NCBI GenBank assembly: GCA_947311845.1
Contig: CAMZMU010000080.1
Coordinates: 44,504,359-44,568,358 of the forward strand
DNA from: Poa pratensis
Taxonomy: Eukaryota > Streptophyta > Magnoliopsida > Poales > Poaceae
Length of the DNA: 64,000 nt
Direction of reading: 5' to 3'
Shown one piece after another: positions 53,060 through 63,241 of the stretch; position 1 is the stretch's first letter; each line of letters opens with the position of its first letter. A model generated the notes under the pieces. The model saw only the letters and a list, made by a program, of their open reading frames with translations. It made no database searches and had not been told where the DNA came from. A program made the position numbers and the translations under genes.

Positions 53060-53650
53060 TCATATAATCTTTTGTGAGGATGCTTCTAATATTGTTAGAC
53101 TGCCAGAAGGAAAGGTTAAAAAGGTTGGGACTCCTGTTATCGCTGTGAAAATTGGTGATCATTGTTATTATGGTTTATGTGATATTGGTGCTAGTTCAAG
53201 TGCTATTCCTTTCTCTCTTTATCAAGAAATAATGCATGAAATTGGTAATTGTGAAATTGAAGATATTGATGTGGTTATTCAGCTTGCTAATAGAGATACT
53301 ATCTATCGGTTGGTATTGTCAGGGATGTTGAAGTCTTATGTGGTAAGGTTAAATATCCCGCCGATTTTCTTGTGCTTGGTTCGGTTGCAGATAAATCTTG
53401 TCATATTATATTTGGTAGACCTTTCTTGAATACTTGTAGTGCTATCATTGATTGCAAGAAAGAAAAAGTTTATACTAAATTTGGCGGTGAAAACTATGAA
53501 TTTAATTTTTCCAAGTTTACTAAACAACGTCATGAAAAAGAATTACAAATGAGGACTATAAAAATTGAACAACTTTCTGCTATTGTTGTTGCTCCTAATG
53601 ATCCTTTGCAGCAATTTATGGAGGACCATGAAAGTGAGGTATTTAAGTAG
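53060..53650 (+). pseudogene. Element 1 protease, frameshifted
   Basis: After the ggagg duplication the text 'GTPVIAVKIGDHCYYGLCDI' leads to the active-site motif 'CDIGASSSAIP' (about 53175). The C-terminal signature 'IIFGRPFLNTCSAIIDCK' (about 53405) is in another frame, so a shift lies near 53345. A TAG at 53648-53650 ends the segment. It is homologous to but diverged from the element 2 protease. Confidence 0.82.
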
Positions 53651-53659
53651 GAAAGAAAT

Positions 53660-55273
53660 GAATTGGAGAACATTTTTCTCCATCAACCTGCAATTCTTAA
53701 ATATAATTTACATGTGGAATCTTTAGGGATGCCTACACTCCTAAGGGAGATCCTGTTTTTGAACTTAAAACTCTTCCTGATACTCTTAAATATGTGTATT
53801 TAGATGAAAAGAAAATATATCATGTTATTATTAGTGCTAAACTTTCACGACAGGAGAAGAAAGATTATTGGAAGTACTTCGGAAACATCGAGGCGCCATG
53901 GGTTATACTAAGGGAGTTTCTCCAGCCGTTTGTCAACATATAATTAATCGTTGATCATCAACGGAGATTAATTCCGAAAATGAAGGAGGTGGCAAGAAAT
54001 GAGGTATTAAAACTCCTTGAAGTAGTATAATTTATCTATTGCCGATAGTAGGTGGGTTAGTCTTGTGCATTGTGTTCCTAAAAAGGGAGGTATGATGTTG
54101 TTGCAAATGATAATGATGAGCTTATTCCACAAAGAACTGTAGTTGGTTATAGAATGTGCATTGATTTTCGAAAATTAAACAAGCTACAAAGAAAGATCAT
54201 TATCCTTTGCCTTTATTGATAAAATGTTAGAAAGGTTATCTGAGAACACTCATTTTTGTTTTCTTGATGGTTATTCTGGTTTTTCTCAAATTGTTGTTGG
54301 ACCTCAAGATCAGGAGAAGACTACTTTTACTTGTCTGTATGGATCTTATGCTTATAGACGTATGCCTTTTGGTTTATGTAATGCGCCTGCTACTTTTCAA
54401 AGATATATGTCTGCTATTTTTCATGGTTTTTTTATAGAAATTGTGGAAGTATTCATGGACGATTTCTCCGTCTATGGAACTTCTTTTGATAACTGCCTGC
54501 ACAATCTTGATAAAGTTTTGCAGAGATGTGAGGAAACAAACCTTGTTATGAATTGGGGAAAATGCCATTTTATGGTTAATGAAGGTATTGTTGTTGGCCA
54601 TAAAATTTCTAAAAGAGGTATTGAGGTTGATAGAGCCAAGGTAGAAGCTATTGAAAATATGCCCTGTCCTAGGGACGTAAAAGGTATACGCAGTTTCCTT
54701 GCTCATGCTGGTTTCTATTGGAGGTTTATAAAATATTTTTCTAAAACTTCAAAACCTCTTACTAATCTTTTGCAAAAAGATATTCCTTTTATTTTTGATG
54801 ATGATTGCAAAGAAGCTTTCGAAATTCTTAAGAAAGCTTTAACAACTGCCCCTATTGTCCAACCGCCTGATTGGAATTTACCTTTCGAGATAATGTGTGA
54901 TGCTAGTGATTTTGCTGTAGGCGCTGTTCTTGGACAGCGTATTGATGAAAAGTTGAATATTATTCATTATGCTAGCAAAACTCTTGATAGTGCTCAAAAG
55001 AATTATGCTACCACTGAAAAAGAAGTTTTAGCTGTTTTGTTTGCTTGTGATAAGTTTAGACCTTACATAGTTGATTCAAAAGTAACTATTCACACCGATC
55101 ATGCTGCTATTAAATATCTTATGGAAAAGAAAGATGCTAAGCCTAGGATTATTAGATGGGTTTTATTGCTACAAGAATTCGACTTGCATATTGTTGATAG
55201 GAAAGGTGTTGATAATCCCGTTGCGGATAATTTGTCTAGAATGGAAAATGTGCTTTATGATCTATTCCTGTAA
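53660..55273 (+). pseudogene. Element 1 reverse transcriptase and RNase H
   Basis: The N-terminal RT part (53660-54220) is in pieces ('KDYWKYF', '[10 protein letters not shown]'). From ATG 54224 a 349-residue frame is intact: '[15 protein letters not shown]' (first catalytic Asp), '[20 protein letters not shown]', and the catalytic '[10 protein letters not shown]' (about 54456), typical of Athila RTs. Then RNase H follows with '[14 protein letters not shown]', '[15 protein letters not shown]', 'TDHAAIKYL' and 'VADNLSR', so its acidic residues are present. Stop at 55271-55273. Upstream shifts make the full polyprotein impossible. Confidence 0.9.
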
Positions 55274-55319
55274 ACGATAGTTTTCCAGATGAACAATTAG
55301 CAGCTAAAAAGGTAAACTC

Positions 55320-56670
55320 TCATGATGGTCCACGGTACGCCGATTATGATAACTTTGTTGTTTCCAAGTTTTTGCTCCTAATTTTACTTATCAGCAAAGG
55401 ATGAAATTCTTCTATGATTTGAGGCGTTATTTTAGGGATGACCCACATTTATATAAAGAAGGAGTTGATGGCATTATCCGATGTTGTGTTCCCGAGCATG
55501 AACAGGGAGAGATATTAAGAAAATGTCATAGCAGTCCTTATGGCGGACATCATGCTGGAGACAGAACGACACACAAAGTTCTACAATCAGGTTTTATTGG
55601 CCTACTCTTTTTAAAGTTGCAAGGAAATTTATTTTATCTTGCAATGAGTGTCAAAGAGTTGGTAATATATATTAGTAGACGCAATGAAATGCCTATGAAT
55701 TATTATCTTGTTATGAATCTTTGATTGTTGGGGATTTGACTTTATGGGTCCTTTCCCTACCTCGCATGGTAATACTCATATACTTGTTGTTGTTGATTAT
55801 GTCACTAAATGGGTAGAAGCTATTCCAACTCCTAGTGTTGATCATAAAACTTCTTTGAAAATGCTTAAAGATGTTATTTTTCCTAGGTTTGGTGTACCTA
55901 GATATCTTATGACAAATGGAGGTTCTCATTTTATTCATGGTGCTTTTAGGAAAACTCTTGCTAAGTATGATGTTAATCATAGAGTATCTTCACCCTATCA
56001 CCCTCAAACAAGTAGTCAAGTAGAGTTAACTAATAGGGAGATTAAGTTGATCTTGCAAAAGACCGTTAATAAATCTAGGAAGAATTGGTCTAAGAAACTT
56101 AATGATGCTCTGTGGGCTTATCGAACTGCTTATAAAAATCCTATGGGCATGTCTTCTTATAAAATGGTTTATGGAAAAGCTTGTCATTTGCCTCTAGAAT
56201 TAGAACATAAAGCTTATTGGGCAACAAGGAACTTAATGATGATTTTAAACTTGCCGGTGAGAAAAGATTGCTTCAAATGAGTTCTCTAGATGAATGGAGG
56301 AGTGAAGCTTATTAAAATGCCAAGTTATTTAAAGAAAAAGTTAAGAAGTGGCATGATAAAAGAATTTTGAAAAGAGAATTTAATGTTGGAGATAAAGTGT
56401 TGTTGTATAGGTCTCGTCTCAGATTTTTTGCAGGAAAACTCCTATCCAAATGGGAAGATCCTTTTATTATTGAAGAGGTTTATCGTTGTGGTGCTATCAA
56501 AATTAATTCATTGGATGGAGAAAACCACAAGTGGTCAATGGTCAAAGATTCAAGCATTATATTTCTGGTGACCCTCTTGAAAAAGATGTTGATATAATAC
56601 AAGTGGTGACTCCGGAAGAATTCATCAAAAATAAATACCAGAAGGATCCAGAGCCAGAAGTGGAATAGGT
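55320..56670 (+). pseudogene. Element 1 integrase, broken, catalytic Asp changed to Asn
   Basis: The zinc-binding part has 'RKCHSSPYGGHHAGDRT' (about 55520) and a shifted 'CNECQRVGN' near 55650. The catalytic core starts about 55744, with '[14 protein letters not shown]' (first Asp). The second catalytic position reads 'LMTNGGSHF' (about 55910) where LMTDGGSHF is the norm, so Asp is Asn (gat to aat). The Glu in '[12 protein letters not shown]' is present. A shift near 56240 precedes the C-terminal GPY/F-like module 'VGDKVLLYRSRL' (about 56385). The remainder ends near 56668. Confidence 0.87.
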
Positions 56671-56779
56671 ATCAACTCTAGTAAGTAAAACTCCTCGGAA
56701 AATTCCAGAAAAATTATATTCGTCGTTTTTAGAAAATATCATAAATTTAGAACCAAAGAAGAGACGGAGTCAGAGACCA

Positions 56780-57008
56780 GGGTGCCCAGGTGGCACCTGG
56801 CCACGGTCCAGCCCTCGACCGTGCCTGGGCCCCACCTGGAGCCCCTGGAGCTCGTCTTCGACTCCGCCTTGTCTTGTCGCCTTCCTTTTATTCAGAAACT
56901 TTTTGCTATATATTTACCCGGATCTCTCGAGGTCCGTATCTCGTGTTTTCGACGTTGTCGTTTTCGAGCTGTTCCTGTTCAGGTTTTACATCCAAACCCT
57001 AGCCGCCA
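56780..57008 (+). promoter_or_regulatory. LTR-like promoter/leader before the extra ORF of element 1
   Basis: The block 56788-56850 ('ggtgcccaggtggcacctgg', 'tgcctgggccccacctgg') resembles the GC-rich U3 part of this element's own LTR (for example 59436-59510). A TATA-like 'ctatatattta' follows at about 56907, and a leader with 'aaaccctagccgcc' precedes ATG 57009. This layout looks like an internal promoter. Confidence 0.5.
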
Positions 57009-57472
57009 TGTCTTCGCCGGAATCCTCCAAGGATGGATTCCTCAAGAATGTCGTCAACCCTTACCTTAATGAAGTGAAGACGCATCCGAAAGTCTTGCAG
57101 CTCAAGGAGGGAGTTCTTCAGCCGCAAGATCTACAAGGACCAAAGAAGGAGGGGGACATGAAGACTAGACTCGAAGAAGTGGAGCAAGAGGTCTTCGAGT
57201 ACAAGGAGATGGTGCTACGAGGGGTTGATGCAAACCACCGCATAATCTCTGAACTTATTGTTGAACACAAGAAGGAGATCAAAGGGCTAAGGGAGGATAT
57301 CATATTCCTTTGCAAGGAGACAACACAACTGCAAGCTCAGATTTATGACTTACACAATCAGAACTATGAGTACGAAGTTAGATTTAAACGTATTAGCTCT
57401 GCTGCAAGTTTCAGGATGCTGGAGACCGAAATATCCTCATCGATGGGAAACCTTTGCCTGGAAGTGTTATGA
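57009..57472 (+). CDS. Extra coiled-coil ORF downstream of pol (element 1)
   Basis: The ATG in context 'gccgccATGTC' opens a 154-residue frame ending in TGA near 57470. It begins 'MSSPESSKDGFLKNVVNPYL'. From about residue 55 it becomes a charged heptad-like region ('TRLEEVEQEVFEYKEMV', 'ELIVEHKKEIKGLREDI', 'TTQLQAQIYDLHNQN'), predicted by eye as a coiled coil. There is no signal peptide, transmembrane segment, zinc knuckle or enzyme motif, so it does not look like an envelope protein. It lies where Athila-type elements carry an extra ORF. It is intact while gag and pol are broken, and it has a promoter-like leader. Function unknown. Confidence 0.6.
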
Positions 57473-59145
57473 TAAAGAAGAAGAGCGTGAATCACCGCCG
57501 AAGGAGTAATACATCATGGATAATGGTACTCCCTTAGCTTGTTCCAATCTTGGGGGAGTGCCTCGGTATCATCATCATTATCTTTTATCTTTTATATTTT
57601 TAGTAGAGTGTCATATCATGAGTAGAGAAGTTATCATATGAGATAGTTTGCAATGTGGAAGTATCGTTCCTTTAGTATGCTATCTTTGTATCCATTGGTG
57701 TGAGATTGTCTATGATGGAATATTAATGAGAAGTGTTTACTTATTTTTTCGCATCTTTTATGGGCTGATCTTGAGAGAAGTGTTGGCTTACATTGCGTGT
57801 AGCAAGTCATTGCAACAATACCTTGATGCTTAAAGTAGAGAAGAAGGATTTGCATGCAAAATAGTAGTCTGAGATATCTTTCATGCGTGTTAGCTCTCTA
57901 GCGTTGTATTCTTGCAATTTAGAATTTGATGATTAAATAGGAAAACAACTTACAATGCATGATATATCTTATTACTCTTTATATTTGCTTGTATCTCCCA
58001 ACTGTTTTGTTTGCTAAAAGACTTGCTAGCCTAACGCCTTGTACTGAGAGGGAATGCTTCTCGTGCATCCAAAACCTTGAGCCAAAACCTTCCAAAGTGT
58101 CCACCATAACTTCCTACATGTGGTATTTTGCTGCCACTCCAAGCAAATTAGTCATGTGCTACCTTTAAAATGTTCAAAATATTTCATATTTGTGTCAATG
58201 TCTTCAACTCATGAGGAAGTAGTAGTTGGTTTGGTATCTTCCATGCCAAATAAACTTTACCTTGACTTGCATGCTTCATCTGCTCGTCTCTAATTTGCAC
58301 AGAGCTGGTTAGACCATTATCAGAAAATAAACTAGGCACTCCTCCATGGATAAGTTGATTATTGGCAGGCACCCGAGTATTCGGTTAGCCATGGTTTGTG
58401 TAAGCAAAGGTGGTGAGGACTGTCAAAATATATATAGTATGAAGTATGATATCTCGGAACCGCTCTTAAAACTTATTTGGTATGGAAGATGACAAGCGCT
58501 ATTGCCATTCGTTGACGTAGACAAACACCTCTCAAAACAATTTTTACTTCTGCTTTCAAAAATTCAAAAAGATCTAGCACATGATTTAATCCCCGCTTCC
58601 CTCTGCGAAGGGCCTATCTTTTACTTTTATGTTGAGTCAGTATACCTGTCCTTCTTATTCTCCACAAGCAAGCATTTAGTGTTGTTGAGATACAATCAAT
58701 TATAGCAGCAATGTGCTTGATCATGTTTTATTGTAAGTTGTATTTTTTCTCTTGTTGGCATTCTAGTTCTGAATTGCAGTTCATAACTCTAGAGGTTCAC
58801 AATGTATGGTAAGGATCTTTTGTTAACTAACATGTGACATTTGTTGAATAATAGCTCTTATATAAAGATTCCTCTTGAAATATAAAAGTTTGAAATTCGG
58901 ATTGTTCTCTGACCAAGAACATAGTTGCCACAACTCAAGTAAGCGTTTCTTGATTCACCTTAACATGTATGTATCTCTTCATTTGTTTCAAGTCAAGTTT
59001 TATGAGAAAGGTTGCCGTGTAAAATGCATGAGTGCTTGTTAATTAAGTGATGCTTCATGTTCATATTCTTTATTATCGACACCTCACTCTATAAACCTGT
59101 GGTCATGTTTACCGAGCTTGGTATTCGCTTGGGGACAAGCGGAGT
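57473..59145 (+). other. 3' non-coding interior of element 1
   Basis: No supportable coding sequence. It holds a purine-tract-like 'caatcttgggggagtgcc' at 57546-57563, the conserved blocks 58030-58170 and 58575-58670 shared with element 2, and ends at the terminal tract. Confidence 0.7.
58030..58170 (+). promoter_or_regulatory. Conserved non-coding block shared with element 2
   Basis: Includes 'gagagggaatgcttctcgtg', 'aaccttgagccaaaacc', 'gtgtccaccataacttcct' and 'tgccactccaagcaaat'. It corresponds to minus-strand 47650-47488. A short echo ('gagtccaccatatctaccta') occurs at about 15449 in element 3. Confidence 0.72.
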
Positions 59146-59161
59146 CTAAGCTTGGGGGAGT
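59146..59161 (+). promoter_or_regulatory. Element 1 polypurine tract
   Basis: 'taagcttgggggagt' directly precedes the 3' LTR. Confidence 0.78.
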
Positions 59162-60671
59162 TGATACGTCCATTTTGCATCACTATTTTATATCATAATT
59201 TACTGTTATTCATTGATATATTTCTTATTAAAATGCAATACTCATGTTATTTTATCTTATTTTGCATGTTTGATGATTATTGGGGATTTAACTGTCGCAG
59301 TCTTGAATCAGCTGGAAAAAAGCACCGTCAAGATACCATCTCTCCGGAGCTCCGAAAATTCCGAGAAAATTCAGAGGTTATTATTTCGTCAGAAGACCAG
59401 GGGAGCCAAAAGATGGACCTGAGGGGAGCCACGAGGTGCCCAGGTGACCCCAGGCGCGGCCCCACGCTTGGTCGTGCCTGGGCCCCACCTGGCCGCCCTG
59501 GCCCACCTCGGGCACTCCCCTCTCGCGTATATCTTCCCTCTGACCTAAAAATCACGGGAGACGCTTCGAAGAAATATTCCGCCGCTGCCGCGGGGGCGGA
59601 AACCACATAGAGAGAAAAACTCTCCGGGAGGGAGAAATCTGCCGGGGAAATTCCTTCCCGGAGGAGGGAGATCATCGCCATCGTCATCGTCATCGCCACA
59701 GGCTTCATCGGGATCATCATCCACACCATCTTCACCGCCAGCACGATCATCACCTCCGCTCCACTTCGTTCCGCTGAGACATCCAGGGTTCCTCCTTGTG
59801 TAGTTTGTTGGGATTACTTTTCGGTACGGTGTTGATTACTTGTTGTAGTTGATGCTATTGATTTTTATCGGTGAATTACTTTTATGTCCAGATTGTTGTT
59901 CATCACTTTTATCACCTCTGATCATGATCCATATGATGTCTAGTTCGTTTAATTCTTGAGGACATGGAAGAAGTCTTGTCGCTATAAGTGGAATTATGTT
60001 GAGTAGTATTTAATAGTTTGATATTTAAGTTATGGTGTTATTCTTCTAGTGGTGTCATGTGAACGTCGACTAGATGACACTTCACCTTTATGGGCCTAGG
60101 AGAATGCATTGTGTATTTAGTTTACTTATTGCGGGGTTGCCGGAGCAACAGAAACCTAAACCCCCGTCGGTAAGTTGTTGCACAAGGGAGTGTAGGATCC
60201 CAGAGTTTAAGGCTGTGGTTAGTTAATTCTTAAATACTTTCTTGCATTTGAGGATGCTTGTAGAAGGTTTAATCACAAGTATGTACTGGTCCAAGTAAGG
60301 GTGGTGCATTAGCATAGGTTCAACCACACAACACTTATCAAAATGTTAAAGACTAAGCAGCGGTATGAAGCGAAAGTGACTTGATGAAATTCCCGTGTGT
60401 CCTCGGGAACGTTTTAGCCATCATAAGTAACACCACCGGCTGTCCTTTGTGCTAAAAAGGATTGGGCCACTTGCTGCAATTATTATTGCTCCTTTTATTT
60501 ACTCGCACTTTATTTATTTGCTGTTACAATAACCCATAAAAACTTGTATGTTAGTGTTTGCAGTAAAACGTTGCACGAAACCACTTGTCAACACATTATG
60601 CTCCTCGTTGGGTTCAACACTCTTATTTATCGAAAATATTACGATAGATCTCCTATACTTGTGGGTCATCA
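59162..60671 (+). repeat. Element 1 3' LTR
   Basis: 1510 bp, TG...CA ends. It shows many substitutions and small indels relative to the 5' LTR, in contrast to elements 2 and 3. Confidence 0.92.
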
Positions 60672-62081
60672 TCAATCTTCCTGTCTTGTGAAAACAAAGA
60701 GATTAAATGTATGGTGTGGAATACAATGATGAAAGTAAAACAGAACATCGAGCAAGTAATGATTAAAAACAAAGGAAACGAGGTGTAAACAATGTAAAAG
60801 AATGGACTGGGTGCCATAGTTTCACTAGTGGTGTCTCTCCATAAAACAATAAACATGTTCGGTGAACAAATTACAGCTAGGCAATTGACAAATTGTGAGA
60901 CATGACAATGCTATTATGACAAGATAAAATTTATTGTAATATTCAGTTGGGCATTACGTCTAACATACATAGACTGCTATCCAGCTGCATCTATGAATAA
61001 TAATCCACCTTGGGTGCGCTTCTATGCTTGCCACTAACTGGTATAAAGTTGCAAGCAACAAATAATTGCATTAAGCTTCGTACATAATGTAAACAATGTT
61101 CATAAACATAAAGAAATAAACACTATTGTTTTACCCCTAGTAGCAACAGCACATCCCCGGTCTTAGACATTTTTGTCACTCGAGCCCAGACTCAATTAAT
61201 GGAGGCATGAACCTACTATCTAGCACCAAACTCTCTCTTGGAGATACATACTATCACTTGGCCATAGTAACCACATGGATCAGAGAGCATGCAAGATCTT
61301 AAATAAAACATGGATATGATAATAGTATCATGATCATATAAGAAAGATGAACAATCTGATCATAATTTCACAATTCATCGGATCCCAGCAAACACAACAT
61401 GTAATGAATTACATAATAGTGATCTTGATCATGTTAGGCAGCTCACAAGATCTAAACATGGTAGCACAAGGAGAAGAGAAAATCATCTAGCTACTGCTAT
61501 GGACCCGTAGTCCAAGGATGAACTACTCACGCATCACTCTGGAGGCAGGCATGGTGATGAAGAAGCATTTGGTGACGATCTCCCCCTCCGGCAGGGTTAC
61601 AGAACAGGACTGCAGGAACCCCATTCTAGGGTTTTCGAGGTGGCAGCGCCTCGGTATCGACTTTCTGCAAAATAATGGCCGCCCTCGGGTTTTAGATCGA
61701 GGGTGAATAAATAGGCAAAGAGGCAGTGCGAGGAGGTGCCCTAGGTGGCCAGGCGGCCTCTAGGCATGGGTCTGGGTGGGGCCACGCCCCTAGGTCGCCT
61801 TCTCCACCTGGTGCTCCTCTTCGGCTCTCCTTTGGACTCCGTCTTCATTACGTGATAAAAATGACGCCCGTGAATTTTCAGGTCTTTTCATGAATATTTC
61901 CATAATAACTTTTCTGAAACAAAAGGACAGCAGAAAACAGAACCTGGCACTGGGCATCTTGTTAATAGGTTAGTCTGGGAAAATGCCCTAAAATGATATA
62001 AAATTATAGTAAAAATATGTAGCAATGATATAAAACAAGCATAGATCAATCAAAAATTATAGATACATTTGAGACGTATCA

Positions 62082-63241
62082 ACGCCTTGGCTTCCAAGGT
62101 ATCTACGGCGCCACATGGCGTGTGCCTAGACACATGTCGGATGTTGTGCCTTGCGGGGCAACACATGTCCAGTTTCTTGACACTTGTCAAGCGCAATCAC
62201 TCTTAATGCGATATATGTCATGGGCCATGCCACATTTCCCGTGGCATGCCACCTATGGCTGCCTCCTCCCTTCCAGAGCCTTCTACAAGGTTCCAGATAT
62301 TCCACAACATTCTAGACTCTTCTAGAATATCGGTGTCATCCCGGAACTATTTTGAGATCACCCAAAACACATTTTGGGAATCCCTCTCATTTAATCTAGT
62401 CACAAACACGTTCTACAAGAATGCCACTCAGTTAAGCGTGTGACCCTACGGGTTCGATATATTGCAGACATGCACCGGAACCATTCTAGTCAATAACGAA
62501 CATCGGGATTTGGAAACCCATAAGCGCTCCCACATTATACACGAAGATCTTTATCGTGCGAACCACTATCTCGTGGATTGAACCAATCCTCATTTCATTC
62601 CCTTTGTCTCGCAATATTTTGCTTACCCGAGACTCGATCGTCGGTATCTCCATAACTCGATCAATCTCGTTACCGACAAGTACTCTTTACTCGCTACGTA
62701 ATACAGCATACTCTGTGACTAACTCCTTAGCCACGTGCTTGCAAGCGATATTGAATGTGTGTTACCGAGTGCCCATAGTATATCTCTCCATAACATGGAG
62801 GGACAAATCCCAGTCTTGAAATACGCAACCCAACAAGTACTTGCTGATACACCTGTAAGACACCTTTATGATCACCTAGTTATGAAGTGATGGTTGATGC
62901 CACTAAGGTTTCTTCCGGTATCAGGTAGTAACATAATCTCATGGTCTAAGCAATGGAACACTTGACAATAAAATTTAGGTCTGCCCATCATATCATTCTC
63001 CAGTGAGATGACCCTGTTATTAATTTGACAACTCCTTGTCCATGGTTAGGAAACTGTAACCATCAATTAATGAACGACCTAGTCTAGTATAGGCTTACTA
63101 GCGACACTGGGTTGTTTATGAAACCACACATGTATTTTGTTTCCAGGTAATACAATTCTAGCATGGAGTATAAACATTTATCATGAACGTGGAAACTATG
63201 ATAATAACAACATTATTATTGCCTCTAGGGTATATTCCAAC
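62082..63241 (-). mobile_element. Copia LTR of BARE1/Angela/WIS type, minus strand, truncated or solo
   Basis: Read on the minus strand from 63241 it starts GTTGGAATATACCCTAGAGG followed by CAATAATAA, the characteristic beginning of Triticeae BARE1/Angela/WIS LTRs. Matching phrases follow ('gactgggatttgtccctcca', 'gttatggagataccgacgat', 'caaagggaatgaaatgagga'). No primer site or gag follows, and the inner end abuts the end of element 4 at 62081, so it is a solo or truncated LTR. Confidence 0.8.

Larger units (their letters stand above)
42205..60671 (+). mobile_element. Athila-clade gypsy retrotransposon, plus strand (element 1), host of element 2
   Basis: The LTRs 42205-43706 (1502 bp) and 59162-60671 (1510 bp) begin TGATACGTCCA and end GGGTCATCA, with a perfect target duplication tcaat (42200-42204 and 60672-60676). 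The order gag, protease, RT, RNase H, integrase identifies Ty3/gypsy, and the RT sequence is Athila-like. There is an additional ORF downstream of pol and a long 3' non-coding region. Numerous frameshifts and stops and many LTR mismatches show it is older than element 2, which interrupts its gag/protease junction. Without element 2 and one duplication it is about 10.2 kb. Confidence 0.93.
41990..62081 (-). mobile_element. Solo-LTR-like gypsy sequence, split by nested elements (element 4)
   Basis: The right end at 62081, read on the minus strand, begins TGATACGTCTCAAATGTATC, the same start as the element 2 LTR. The parts 42040-42204 and 60677-62081 align end to end with the element 2 LTR ('ttatcgaaccagtagga', 'cacacaacacaga', 'actttgcccc' left; 'catagactgctatcc', 'tggacccgtagtccaaggat' right) but are clearly diverged. 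The break is exactly at the tcaat duplication of element 1. No internal domain is attached, so it is a solo LTR or LTR fragment. The left boundary near 41990 is approximate because no duplication could be matched. Confidence 0.72.

Noticed and set aside
57009..57472. Retroviral envelope gene
   Set aside because: No signal peptide, transmembrane segment or cleavage site is visible. The protein is a soluble-looking coiled coil.
62082..62440. Complete copia element
   Set aside because: No initiator-tRNA primer site, gag or second LTR adjoins the inner end; the sequence changes to element 4 at 62081.
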